Shown here piece by piece: positions 8,197 to 16,395 of a stretch of DNA of 64,000 bases. This stretch comes from Pseudomonas atagonensis (GTDB lineage: Bacteria > Pseudomonadota > Gammaproteobacteria > Pseudomonadales > Pseudomonadaceae), in the NCBI RefSeq assembly GCF_011369485.1, contig NZ_VXCA01000004.1:124001-188000 (forward strand). Direction: 5' to 3'. The notes below the pieces were generated by a model. That model was not told where the DNA came from, did no database searches, and saw nothing but the letters and a program-made list of their open reading frames with translations. The translations under genes were made by a program, and so were the position numbers. Positions within the stretch are counted from its first letter, which is position 1. The number at the start of each line of letters is the position of its first letter.

Positions 8197-9183
8197 TTAC
8201 TGGCGGGCGACGGCTTGCTGCACACCGCTGTCGAGCAATTGGTCGATGACTTGATCGACATTCACGCCGCGGCGCACCAGTTCTTCGGAGACCAGGATCG
8301 GCGCCGCCGCTTTCGACGCACTCACGTCGTTGGCCGTCAGTTGCGGGCTGCTCAGATCCGTGCGCGACAGTTGCAGTTTCGCGACGTCCAGTGGCAGCCC
8401 GGATTCCTTGGCGAGCAGGTTGGCAAACTCTTCAGGATTTTTCAGCGCCCATTCGCGCGCCTGTTCATAGGCTTTGATGACGGTGTCGATGGTTTGCGGG
8501 TGCTCCTTGGCGTACTGCTCGGTCACGCTGACCACGCCGTAACTGTTGAACGCCGGGTTGCGATAGAGCAGGCGCGAGCCGGCTTGTACCTGGCTGGCGG
8601 CCATGTGCGGATCAAGCCCGGCCCAGGCATCGACGTCACCTTTTTCCAGCGCGGTGCGGCCATCCGGGTGTTGCAGGTGAACCAGTTCGACGTCGTCCTT
8701 TTTCAGCCCGGCCTGTTGCAGGCTGCGCAATGTGAAAAGGTAGGGATCGGTGCCTTTGGTGGCGGCGATTTTTTTGCCCTTGAGGTCGGCCACGGCGTGG
8801 TAAGGCGAATCCTTGCGCACCACCAATGCCGTCCATTCGGCGCGGCTGTAGACGTAAACCGATTTGATCGGGCTGCCGTTGGCGCGGCTGAGCACCGCAG
8901 CGAGGCTGGCACTGGAAGCAAAATCGACGCCGCCACTGTTGAGGTATTCCAGCGAGCGGTTGCTGCCCTGACTCAACACCCAGCTGACTTTGGTCTGCGG
9001 CAGGGCTTTTTCGAGGAAACCGAAATGTTTGAGCACCAGACTGACCGGTGAGTAATAGGTGTAGTCGAGGTGCACCTCCGCTGGCGCCGTTTCAGCGGCG
9101 TGGGCCAGCGGTTGCAGGCTGAGGGCCATTGCGCTGGCGATGAACAGCAATTTAAGACGAGAAAAAGAGGCTAACGATTTCAT
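8197..9183 (-). CDS. aliphatic sulfonate-type ABC substrate-binding protein
   Basis: A 328-residue periplasmic protein with a Sec signal peptide (MKSLASFSRLKLLFIAS, cleavage after AHA near residue 29) and an NMT1/SsuA-like fold: VDYTYYSPVS-type start, GVDFASSAS, ADLKGKKIAATKGTDP and the LQHPDGRTALEKGDVDAW stretch that lines the binding cleft in this family. The frame runs to 9288, but ATG 9183 is preceded by GGAGC and starts the signal peptide. It leads the operon with the permease and is divergent from a second binding protein. Confidence 0.85.
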   Translation of the reverse strand: MKSLASFSRLKLLFIASAMALSLQPLAHAAETAPAEVHLDYTYYSPVSLVLKHFGFLEKALPQTKVSWVLSQGSNRSLEYLNSGGVDFASSASLAAVLSRANGSPIKSVYVYSRAEWTALVVRKDSPYHAVADLKGKKIAATKGTDPYLFTLRSLQQAGLKKDDVELVHLQHPDGRTALEKGDVDAWAGLDPHMAASQVQAGSRLLYRNPAFNSYGVVSVTEQYAKEHPQTIDTVIKAYEQAREWALKNPEEFANLLAKESGLPLDVAKLQLSRTDLSSPQLTANDVSASKAAAPILVSEELVRRGVNVDQVIDQLLDSGVQQAVARQ

Positions 9184-9333
9184 GGAGCGCTCCGGCAGAG
9201 GCACAGGTTTCTTATGTCCAAAAAGATATTTTTGTCGAATGCTTCCTGCATGAATGGAATATTGCAGGCTCTGTGCCATGTGCGCCAAAGTGCCGTTTTA
9301 CGGCGCTCTCGGGGCGTTGAAAGTGACTGCAAG

Positions 9334-9424
9334 TGTTGCGTGGCAAACAGTCTGGCAAGCCACTGTTGCGGGGCGAACAGTCAAAGTCGGCGGTGATGAG
9401 CTTATGCTTTATTAGAATTTCTAA
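9334..9424. promoter_or_regulatory. paired operator-like repeats in the divergent ABC promoter region
   Basis: Two 19-base copies, TGTTGCGTGGCAAACAGTC (9334-9352) and TGTTGCGGGGCGAACAGTC (9364-9382), match at 17 positions and are exactly 30 bp apart. Each is an imperfect palindrome (CTGTT and AACAG arms in the second). A further perfect dyad TTAGAA-T-TTCTAA lies at 9412-9424. They occupy the 293-bp gap between the divergently transcribed binding-protein genes and are probably sites for a regulator of both. Confidence 0.5.
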
Positions 9425-9476
9425 GCCATACATTAAGAGCGTTATGGTCTATGCATTCCCATTCGCAGGACTCGTC

Positions 9477-10424
9477 ATGAAGCTCTCTCGTTTCCTACGC
9501 AGCGCACTGACCGCTGCCTTGTTTGCATCGCCACTTTCTTACGCGGCCGAGCCGGTCGTCCTGCATGTCGGTGATCAGAATTACTACAATATTCGCGCGT
9601 CGATAGAAGCGTCCGGCGTGCTGAAAGGCGCGCCATACAGTGTCGACTGGAAACACTTTCAGGCCGCCGCGCCGCTTGCCGAAGCCTTGCAAACCGGTTC
9701 GCTGGATCTGGGTTTTTTAGGTGATTCGGGTTTTCTGTTTCTGGCGGCCAAACAAGCGCCGGTGAAGCTGATCGGGGTCTCGCGACAGAATCCGGACACC
9801 ATCGCGTTGCTGGTGCCAAAAGACTCGCCGGTGAAAACCATTGCCGATCTCAAAGGCAAAAAAGTCGCCTACTGGCCCGGCGCCTGGAGTCAGCAACTGA
9901 CCTTGCGCGCATTGGAGCAGGGCGGTTTGCCCGAAAACTACGTGGACTTCGTCAAGCTGATGCCGATCGATGCCGCGGCTGCGTTACCCCGGGGCAGCAT
10001 CGACGCCTTTCCGGTGTGGGAACCGTACATTTCCCAGCAGATCGTGTTCTCGGGGGCGCGACCGATTCTCACGGCGAAGAACCTGATGCCGGGGCTCAGT
10101 GCGATTGCGGCGTCTACACCCGCCATCGACAGCAAGCGTGAAGCGATCGCCGACTTTCTCGCGCGTTTAAAGCAAGCGCGCGCTTGGGTCGATCACCACA
10201 CTGATGACTACGCTGACCTGTGGGCGAAGAAAGCCAATCTGGATCAGCAGGTTTCGCGGCACTGGTTGCGTCAGGCGCACATGACGGTTGGCCCGGTTGA
10301 TCAACAGGCTGCTGCGGATCTGCAGAGCACCGCCGACTTCCTGTTCAAGGTCAAAGCGCTGCCGGCACCGTTGGCCACGGCGGGGATTATCGACGCCTCG
10401 TTTACGCAGGCTTTGGCTCACTGA
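9477..10424 (+). CDS. sulfonate-type ABC substrate-binding protein (second)
   Basis: A 315-residue periplasmic binding protein with a signal peptide (MKLSRFLRSALTAALFAS, cleavage near SYA-A, residue 23). The NMT1-like core shows LDLGFLGDSG, IADLKGKKVAYWPGAWSQ and the GSIDAFPVWEPYI segment typical of sulfonate and nitrilotriacetate binders. ATG 9477 has AGGA upstream. It has no permease or ATPase beside it on its own strand and probably feeds, or replaces the binding protein of, the divergent system. Confidence 0.83.
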   Translation: MKLSRFLRSALTAALFASPLSYAAEPVVLHVGDQNYYNIRASIEASGVLKGAPYSVDWKHFQAAAPLAEALQTGSLDLGFLGDSGFLFLAAKQAPVKLIGVSRQNPDTIALLVPKDSPVKTIADLKGKKVAYWPGAWSQQLTLRALEQGGLPENYVDFVKLMPIDAAAALPRGSIDAFPVWEPYISQQIVFSGARPILTAKNLMPGLSAIAASTPAIDSKREAIADFLARLKQARAWVDHHTDDYADLWAKKANLDQQVSRHWLRQAHMTVGPVDQQAAADLQSTADFLFKVKALPAPLATAGIIDASFTQALAH

Positions 10425-10451
10425 GCGAGCGCTGGAACCAAACCCTGTGTA

Positions 10452-10498
10452 CCTTATCCAACCTCGGCTCGCAGTTCGGAGCGCAGGGATGGATAAGG
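10452..10498 (+). other. long-loop inverted repeat before the deacetylase gene
   Basis: Arms CCTTATCCA (10452-10460) and TGGATAAGG (10490-10498) enclose a 29-base loop that itself contains a GCTC/GAGC stem. No T-run follows, so it is not a clear terminator; it may be a structured leader of the deacetylase mRNA. Confidence 0.35.
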
Positions 10499-10555
10499 GC
10501 GAGGGAGTTTTGCCAATCGACAACGTGACCGCCATGGTCGGGCTCAAGGCAAAAC

Positions 10556-11455
10556 ATGAATTCCGGTTTCAGACTTTTTTGTGCAGCAGCCGTGGCCCTC
10601 GGGCTGGCTGGCTGCATCGCTGCGCCCATCGAAATGACCGCGCAAACCGAAACGCGCCTGAAGGCTCAGGCGCCGGTGCGTTTTTTGCTGACCTTCGATG
10701 ATGGCCCCAGCGCTTCGAGCTTCTGGAATCCGTCGGCACAGGTGCTCGACAGCCTCAAGGACAACCCGCTGCAACCGGGCATCAAAGCGATTTTCTTCGT
10801 GCAGACCCGTGCGCCGAGGGCAGGTAATAGCGAGATTGGTCGCGGCATCATGCGTCGCGAGTTTGCCGAAGGGCACATTATCGCGTTCCACACCGCCACC
10901 CATTGGCACACCAACCATCGCTCGCTCGATCCTGAAGAACTCGAAGAATCGCTAAGCAACGGCACAGCGGACATCGCCGCCATCACCGGTGCGCCACCGA
11001 CACTGCTGCGCCCGCCTTTCTGGAACTACGACAAACGTACGTTCGCCGCTTATCAGCAGCATGGTTTACACGTGTTGTTGACGGATGTGAGTGCCAATGA
11101 CGGCAAGATCTGGGGCTTCAACGCGAGTCCGCGACGCCGGGCAAACATGTTGCGGCAATTGTCGGAAGTTCGTGAGCGCATTGCGTTGGGCGAATTTCCG
11201 AGCGTAGACGGCGTGATCCCGGTGATCGTGACCTTTCACGACCTCAATCGCTACACCGCGCGGCATACCCGTGAATACCTGCAGATTCTGCTCGACAGCG
11301 CCGCTGCCACCGGGGTGAAACTGGCGGACAAACCGTTCTACAACGATCACGCAGCACTTGAGAAAGCCGCATTGGCGCGGACGGTGGAAAAAAGCTCTGA
11401 GCCAGTACAGTTGCCGGGGATCTGGAACTGGATTTGGGATCACGATGCGCACTGA
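10556..11455 (+). CDS. lipoprotein polysaccharide deacetylase
   Basis: A NodB-fold carbohydrate esterase family 4 enzyme, predicted to N-deacetylate a cell-envelope or exported polysaccharide. The N-terminus is a lipoprotein signal (LGLAGC, Cys20). The NodB motifs are visible: TFDDGP around residue 46, the metal-binding histidines in FHTATHWHTNH (about 115-125), RPPFWNYD (motif 3) and TFHDLN near residue 228. Length is 299. AAGG lies upstream of ATG 10556. It stands alone between the binding protein and the DUF1652 gene, and its polysaccharide target is unknown. Confidence 0.85.
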   Translation: MNSGFRLFCAAAVALGLAGCIAAPIEMTAQTETRLKAQAPVRFLLTFDDGPSASSFWNPSAQVLDSLKDNPLQPGIKAIFFVQTRAPRAGNSEIGRGIMRREFAEGHIIAFHTATHWHTNHRSLDPEELEESLSNGTADIAAITGAPPTLLRPPFWNYDKRTFAAYQQHGLHVLLTDVSANDGKIWGFNASPRRRANMLRQLSEVRERIALGEFPSVDGVIPVIVTFHDLNRYTARHTREYLQILLDSAAATGVKLADKPFYNDHAALEKAALARTVEKSSEPVQLPGIWNWIWDHDAH

Positions 11456-11565
11456 GTGGTCGCGTGAAAGTTGTGATCGGGTTAACAGTTTTGTGCCGGG
11501 CGCGGTACAAATTGCTCATCTATGCTCTACGGATCGATTGATTTTCGCCTGCGAGGCGTCCGTCC

Positions 11566-11808
11566 ATGCTTGCCATCGCCGAGATCTGCCGCATTGTTGA
11601 ATCCGGGTTTCCGGCGTTTAAGTGCGACTGCGTTCCCTCCACGCAGGGGCTGCTGCAGATCAAGGTGTACGAGCCACAGAGCGGGCGCGTGGAGTTATTG
11701 CTCAATGGCGTTTCCCCGGAGCACCTCGTCACCATCCGTGACATTTCCAACTTCATCGGTGAGCTGCGCACGGAGATGAGCGCAGGGCGGCGAGCCTTCG
11801 CCGGTTGA
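11566..11808 (+). CDS. DUF1652 family protein
   Basis: An 80-residue cytoplasmic protein of a pseudomonad-specific family. Its features are the LAIAEICRIVESGFPAFKCDC start, a central GRVELLLNGVSPE segment and the IRDISNFIGELRTEM helix. Function is unknown. It is convergent with the Nudix gene, whose stop is 4 bp away. Confidence 0.75.
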   Translation: MLAIAEICRIVESGFPAFKCDCVPSTQGLLQIKVYEPQSGRVELLLNGVSPEHLVTIRDISNFIGELRTEMSAGRRAFAG

Positions 11809-11812
11809 GCGT

Positions 11813-12175
11813 TCATAAACGCCGTTGAAAGGCTTTGACAATCCGCAGCGTTGCTTCGCTGATATTCAGATTCTGCACCGCATCCAGCGGATGCCAGATG
11901 CACTCGATGATTTCGTTTTGCGCACGCGCCTCGTCAATGTTCAGCACTGACGCCTCGTAGACATGATGCCGCGTGCCGCCGCTTTCCAGCTCCATCAGGT
12001 ACAACACGTCCTCGGCGTTGAGCGCGGTTTCTTCCTGCAATTCGCGCACGGCCGCTGCCGCCCGGGTCTCCCCCGGCTCGACCTTGCCGCCGGGCAATGC
12101 CCAGCGACAGCGTGGTTTGCGCACCAGGAGCACGTGTCGATCCTGTTCGCAAATGACGGTGGCGCGTACTTTCAT
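11813..12175 (-). CDS. Nudix hydrolase
   Basis: A 120-residue pyrophosphohydrolase whose Nudix box is intact at about residues 28-51: [20 protein letters not shown], containing the G-x5-E-x7-R-E-x2-E-E core. It hydrolyses a nucleoside diphosphate linked to another moiety; the substrate is not predictable. A minimal Nudix domain with no extra domain, transcribed alone. Confidence 0.88.
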   Translation of the reverse strand: MKVRATVICEQDRHVLLVRKPRCRWALPGGKVEPGETRAAAAVRELQEETALNAEDVLYLMELESGGTRHHVYEASVLNIDEARAQNEIIECIWHPLDAVQNLNISEATLRIVKAFQRRL

Positions 12176-12381
12176 CTTTACCTGTTTTGCTGCTTGTCAT
12201 TAAGTAGAAATAAAACTGCAATATACGAGCCGGGCCTGTATTCAAAGGTTCCGTCAGGATGTGGAGCCTGCGCCTGAGTGAAAAGTGCCGGCCCTGACCG
12301 GTCTCACTCAAGGTGGTGGGCGGTTACAAAAAACGCGCGATGCGTGGAAAAAGTCACAAGATCCGTCGGTTGCCAAGAATG

Positions 12382-12409
12382 AAAAAGCCCCGGTTTGCCG
12401 GGGCTTTTT
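12382..12409. terminator. intrinsic terminator
   Basis: AAAAAGCCCCGG, a TTTG loop and CCGGGGCTTTTT lie 21 bp after the stop of the minus-strand gene ending at 12431. It can work in both directions. The rest of the 12176-12430 gap shows no gene. Confidence 0.88.
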
Positions 12410-12430
12410 GTCGGGGCGCTCGCGAGCGCG

Positions 12431-12670
12431 TCAGTGGACTTTGGTGCGGCTGATGGCCCGCGCTTTGACTTCCCTTGCGTACAGCTGCAGGCGTTCTTCA
12501 TCGCTTTGCAGGACTTCGCAGGAGCGCAGAACCGTCTGCGCGTCCGCTTCGTTGCCGGACTTGCGCAATTGCTCGGCGATACGTTTAAGGTCGACGGCCG
12601 ACCATCTCAGGTCCGATGCGACGCTTTGCAGGTCGCGCTGAAGTTCGTGTTCGTATTCATTGAGCCGCAT
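12431..12670 (-). CDS. small hypothetical protein, helical
   Basis: A 79-residue, highly charged protein that reads as a helical bundle or coiled coil (RLNEYEHELQRDL, AVDLKRIAEQLRKSG, SDEERLQLYAREVKAR). ATG 12670 is chosen because GGAGGTGATC sits directly before it; the upstream frame to 12730 is not needed. A terminator follows. No function recognised. Confidence 0.7.
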   Translation of the reverse strand: MRLNEYEHELQRDLQSVASDLRWSAVDLKRIAEQLRKSGNEADAQTVLRSCEVLQSDEERLQLYAREVKARAISRTKVH

Positions 12671-12855
12671 GATCACCTCCGGAACATTCTCGGTAGAAAA
12701 TAGTAGTCGCATTTTCTCGCAGCGGTGCACGGCTCGTCTGTCTTCGGACTGAGCGGATGTAAAAAATTGTCGAGACTGCCGCGAAGGCGCGATGCCACGA
12801 TGGATGTGCAGCCGGTTACAGGCTACATTCAGTTTTTTCAGTTCAGGGAAACACC

Positions 12856-13191
12856 ATGCGGATATGGATCGGGAGTCTGGCGTTGGCTCTGTTGGCAGGT
12901 TGCTCGTTGCCGACGTCGTTGGTGCCGGGTGAGCCGAATGTCAGCAAGACCAGCAGCAAGGCTCCCAAGGACTATGCCGCGTGTGTCTTGCCGTTGTGGC
13001 AGCAAGATGTCGCAAAGACCTCGCAGACGTCGATTTCCAATGGTTATCGCATCACGGCGCCGAGCATTATCACGGCGGACGAGATTCTCGACATCGTCAA
13101 ATACAAGGACGGCAGCCGGGTGTCGTTGTACCAGGGGCCGCCGTGGGCCAAGTCCGGATCGTTGCGCAAATCGGTGCGTGATTGCCTGTAA
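12856..13191 (+). CDS. small lipoprotein
   Basis: A 111-residue protein with a clear lipoprotein signal (SLALALLAGC, Cys16) followed by a Ser/Thr/Pro linker and a compact domain containing two further cysteines (YAACVLPLW and VRDCL at the C-terminus) that could form a disulfide. Predicted outer-membrane lipoprotein of unknown role, followed by an intrinsic terminator. Confidence 0.78.
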   Translation: MRIWIGSLALALLAGCSLPTSLVPGEPNVSKTSSKAPKDYAACVLPLWQQDVAKTSQTSISNGYRITAPSIITADEILDIVKYKDGSRVSLYQGPPWAKSGSLRKSVRDCL

Positions 13192-13210
13192 CGAGCGTTT
13201 CAGACACATA

Positions 13211-13249
13211 AAAAAGCAGAAACCAGGTCAACGGTTTCTGCTTTTTTTT
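13211..13249 (+). terminator. intrinsic terminator
   Basis: GCAGAAACC and GGTTTCTGC arms (13216-13224 and 13233-13241) followed by eight T residues, 25 bp after the lipoprotein stop. The preceding A-run lets it also serve the minus-strand Rrf2 gene ending at 13267. Confidence 0.9.
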
Positions 13250-13266
13250 CGCATTCTTCAAATAGA

Positions 13267-13815
13267 TCAGTCCGAAATATCGGTCAACGCGATGGTGCCG
13301 ACATTGCCTTTTTTCTCGCGTCGATCCTGAATCCAGTCTTCCACCTGCTGGCCAAACTCTGCTGGCGCCTTGCGCCCGACCTTTCTGGCGATGTCGAGAA
13401 TGGTCTGTTGGGAGAGGGCTTCTTCCATGCGTTGTTGGGCGGTCATCATCGCGGCATGGATCGAGCAGGTGCCTTCGATGGCCCATTCTGGCGGCTGTCC
13501 TTCAAACAGGGCGCAACGCCCACGGATGTCGCGGCATTCGAAAATGTTCTTGCGTCCATCAATGGCTCTGACGATGTCGAGCAGAGTGATTTCATCGGCT
13601 GGGCACGCCAGGCTGAACCCGCCGCGTACACCTTCGGAGGCCACCACCAGTTTGCTCTTGGCCAGTTTGGTGAAGATTTTTGCCAGATATTCCACCGGCA
13701 CGCCTTGCAGTTCGGCGAGGTCGCGCACGCTGGCTTCGCGGGTATCGCCGCCGCTGCCAACCAGAAATGCCAGGCAATGAATGCCGTATTCGACGCCTGC
13801 GCTGTATAGAGACAT
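13267..13815 (-). CDS. Rrf2-family transcriptional regulator
   Basis: A 182-residue winged-helix regulator. The N-terminal Rrf2 domain (GVEYGIHCLAFLV, VEYLAKIFTKLAKSKLV, GVRGGFSLA) is followed by a three-cysteine segment, FECRDIRGRC then GTCSIH at about residues 93-117, the pattern used in IscR/NsrR-type members to hold an Fe-S cluster. It therefore probably senses redox state, NO or iron-sulfur status. It is divergent from an NDH-2-like flavoprotein, and the shared 280-bp gap contains matching dyads. Confidence 0.88.
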   Translation of the reverse strand: MSLYSAGVEYGIHCLAFLVGSGGDTREASVRDLAELQGVPVEYLAKIFTKLAKSKLVVASEGVRGGFSLACPADEITLLDIVRAIDGRKNIFECRDIRGRCALFEGQPPEWAIEGTCSIHAAMMTAQQRMEEALSQQTILDIARKVGRKAPAEFGQQVEDWIQDRREKKGNVGTIALTDISD

Positions 13816-13822
13816 TGTTAAG

Positions 13823-14014
13823 TCCGACTTGATTTGTCGTAAATGCTACCAGTCGAGACCAGAGTCATCAATCTTCGAAAAGCAATTTATCGGCATCAAT
13901 AGCCCTCTTTCTGCAGGTGATGTCTGGTTTTTGGGGGTGGATGTCATCGATAAATCCGATCAAACCTATCGGATAATCTGACTTGTGAGAATTATGTCCG
14001 ACTAATAGAGTCGG
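13823..14014. promoter_or_regulatory. dyad-rich operator region between rrf2 gene and flavoprotein
   Basis: Three related sites are visible: TCCGACT at 13823-13829 just before the regulator start, ATCCGAT-N7-ATCGGAT at 13954-13974, and CCGACT-N5-AGTCGG at 13998-14014. The shared TCCGA core suggests one protein, most simply the Rrf2 regulator, controlling both genes. Confidence 0.5.
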
Positions 14015-14095
14015 CGCTATTGAGTTGGCAGTGAGTGGCTCAAAACGAATTCGATTTTCTCTTTCTCATCGCTGGGCGTTTTCTGGAGAAACAAA

Positions 14096-15301
14096 ATGAA
14101 GCAGCAGATTCTGGTTATCGGCGCAGGTTTTGGCGGCATGTGGTCGGCCTTGAGTGCTACGCGACTGGTCGATCTACACGGTCGCAAAGACGTTGAAATC
14201 AGCGTGCTCGCGCCGCAGGCTGAGTTGCGCGTGCGTCCGCGCTTTTATGAGCCGAACGCTCATCAACTGGCCGCACCGCTGCATGAACTGTTCGAAGCAG
14301 TCGGCGTTCACTTCATCAAGGGCGCTGCACAAACCATCGACGTAGCCGAAAAAACCGTCGGTTACACCGATGCGTCGGGTCAGAAGCAGACGTTCCACTA
14401 CGACAAACTGGTTCTGGCCAGCGGCAGTGGTCTGGCGCAGTCGGCGACACCGGGCGTCGCGCAATACGCCTTTGACGTCGATCAGATCGAAGCGGCCATC
14501 CGTCTGGAGACACACCTCAAATCCTTGAAAGACCTTCCCGACAGCAAGGCGCGCAACACGGTTGTCGTGGCGGGCGGCGGTTTCACTGGCATCGAAACTG
14601 CGACCGAGATGCCGGGGCGCCTGCGCGAGATTCTTGGTGAGAAGGCTGACATCAACGTGATCATCGTTGACCGTGGGCAGAAGATCGGTGCGTCGATGGG
14701 CGAAGAAATCAGCCACTCGATTGTCGCCGCCAGTGAAGAGTTGGGCGTTGAATGGCGTTTGGGCGTGTCGGTGCAGGCTGTCGATGCCAACGGTGTGACG
14801 CTCTCGGACGGCCAGCATATCGAAGCGAACACCGTGGTCTGGACCACGGGCGTACGCGCCAGTTCGCTCACCGAGCAGATCCCGGCCGAGCGCGACATGC
14901 AAGGTCGCCTGCACGTTGATGCGCACCTGAAAGTCATCGGTCAGGACGACATTTTTGCCACCGGCGACGTGGCCTACGCCGCCACCGACGACATCGGCAA
15001 CTATGCGCTAATGACCTGTCAGCACGCGATCTCGCTGGGGCGTCACGCCGGCAACAACGTCGCCGCGCAGATTCTCGGTGTCGAGCCGACGCCGTACAGT
15101 CAGCCGAAATACGTCACCTGTCTGGACCTTGGCGCCTGGGGCGCGGTGTACACCGAGGGTTGGGATCGTCAGGTGAAACTGGTCAAGCAGGAAGGCAAAA
15201 CCCTGAAGACTCAGATCAACACGCAATGGATCTACCCGCCTGCCGCAGACCGCGTGACTGCATTGGCGGCGGCCGATCCGATGATTCCTGTGGTCGCTTG
15301 A
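14096..15301 (+). CDS. NDH-2-like NAD(P)/FAD-dependent oxidoreductase
   Basis: A 401-residue pyridine-nucleotide-disulfide family flavoprotein of the type II NADH dehydrogenase group. The FAD motif is GAGFGGMWS at residues 8-16, the NAD motif is VVVAGGGFTGIETA near 157-170, and the C-terminal FAD-binding ATGDVAYA is near residue 287. There is no long hydrophobic tail, so membrane association would be peripheral. Divergence from an Rrf2 regulator with likely Fe-S cluster suggests a redox or NO-stress function. Quinone as acceptor is inferred from the family. Confidence 0.85.
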   Translation: MKQQILVIGAGFGGMWSALSATRLVDLHGRKDVEISVLAPQAELRVRPRFYEPNAHQLAAPLHELFEAVGVHFIKGAAQTIDVAEKTVGYTDASGQKQTFHYDKLVLASGSGLAQSATPGVAQYAFDVDQIEAAIRLETHLKSLKDLPDSKARNTVVVAGGGFTGIETATEMPGRLREILGEKADINVIIVDRGQKIGASMGEEISHSIVAASEELGVEWRLGVSVQAVDANGVTLSDGQHIEANTVVWTTGVRASSLTEQIPAERDMQGRLHVDAHLKVIGQDDIFATGDVAYAATDDIGNYALMTCQHAISLGRHAGNNVAAQILGVEPTPYSQPKYVTCLDLGAWGAVYTEGWDRQVKLVKQEGKTLKTQINTQWIYPPAADRVTALAAADPMIPVVA

Positions 15302-15505
15302 TTTATCTCGCGATACCCATGCGGCGGTGTTGATATTGGCGGAGAAGGGCGCTGACCTGATTTTGCGGGATGCGTAATGCACTGTGACATTTGATCACGG
15401 GGCTCTTTCCGGCGTGCGCTAGGCTTTTGAGTGTCGGCCCATTTTTTTAGGGCCGGCATCGTTGTTTCTGCAGGAGTGCTTTTTGGATTGAAGGAGTTCC
15501 CGATC

Positions 15506-16111
15506 ATGGATGATCTGGTGAAAGAAGTGATTCCGCTGTTGCAATACCTAATACCCGGTTTCGTCTCAGCCTGGATTTTCTACACGCTTACAGTGTTTAA
15601 GCGTCCTGATACTTTCGGCCAGATTGTGCAGGCGCTGATATTCACGTTTGTGATTCATGGTGCGGTGCTGGGAATTGGCGCGGTCTGCTTATGGGTCGGG
15701 GAAAAGGGTTTTTCTGTAGGGAAATGGGATGCCAAGGCGCAAACAATCTGGGCGTTCATCGCGTCTGTGTTGCTTGGATTGCTTGCCTGTCATTTGGCTG
15801 CAAATGACAAATTGCATGGATGGTTGCGCAACAGAAACGTCACGAAACAATCTTCCTATCCCAGTGAATGGTTCAGTGCCTTCGCCCAATTTGATCGGGT
15901 CATCACCCTGCATTTGAATGACGAAAGGCGCGTTTTAGGCTGGCCGGTCGAGTGGCCGCCCGAAGCCGCCAGCGGGCAATTTTTGATGAGACACCCGCGC
16001 TGGCTCAACGAGGATGGCAAAGTGCAGCCTATGGCTGCCGAATTTTTGCTGATAGATTCCGTGAAGGTTAAATGGGTTGAATTCAACCCGGTATCAGAGG
16101 GTTCATCATGA
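15506..16111 (+). CDS. DUF6338 family membrane protein
   Basis: A 201-residue protein with three hydrophobic segments in the first 110 residues (LIPGFVSAWIFYTL, LIFTFVIHGAVLGIGAVCLW and WAFIASVLLGLLACHLA) and a soluble C-terminal domain containing GWPVEWPPEAASGQF and PRWLNEDG. This resembles DUF6338, an accessory family of unknown role. ATG 15506 follows AAGGAG. The stop codon overlaps the next small ORF as ATGA. Confidence 0.68.
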   Translation: MDDLVKEVIPLLQYLIPGFVSAWIFYTLTVFKRPDTFGQIVQALIFTFVIHGAVLGIGAVCLWVGEKGFSVGKWDAKAQTIWAFIASVLLGLLACHLAANDKLHGWLRNRNVTKQSSYPSEWFSAFAQFDRVITLHLNDERRVLGWPVEWPPEAASGQFLMRHPRWLNEDGKVQPMAAEFLLIDSVKVKWVEFNPVSEGSS

Positions 16112-16233
16112 CCGCCAGAGCACCGCAACCAATGCCGCCGCATATAGAGCGCCTGTTCGTAGGGCCAGACGGAAAGCCGCTGGAAAAACCCTTGATCAGC
16201 GGATCCAAGGCACCACCCCCGCTAAAACGTTAA
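16108..16233 (+). CDS. 41-residue mini-protein coupled to DUF6338
   Basis: A short Pro- and Lys-rich peptide (starts MTARAPQPMPPHIERLF, ends KAPPPLKR) overlapping the DUF6338 stop by 4 bp (ATGA). A clean terminator follows at 16251, so the operon seems to be exactly these two genes. The overlap and the PDGKPLEKP segment support translation. Function unknown; it may be a cytoplasmic partner of the membrane protein. Confidence 0.6.
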   Translation: MTARAPQPMPPHIERLFVGPDGKPLEKPLISGSKAPPPLKR

Positions 16234-16250
16234 GTCATCCATCAACCATC

Positions 16251-16277
16251 AAAACGCCGCTCAACGAGCGGCGTTTT
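16251..16277 (+). terminator. intrinsic terminator
   Basis: AAAACGCCGCTC, an AAC loop and GAGCGGCGTTTT, 17 bp after the mini-protein stop. Confidence 0.88.
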
Positions 16278-16395
16278 CGTTCGTGCCCTAAAAAGACTCA
16301 ACCCGCTGCATCCAATTCCCGCCTTGCTACGTATGTAGTTCAGAAGCAACCGTGCCTGCACCCCCCGGTGACAGGTATTCAGCGTTCCACTCTGG

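Noticed and set aside
9353..9370. Sigma-54 promoter TGGCAAGCCACTGTTGC upstream of the second binding protein
   Set aside because: The GG to GC distance is 12 bases instead of 10, and it overlaps the direct repeats, so it is not a valid -24/-12 promoter.
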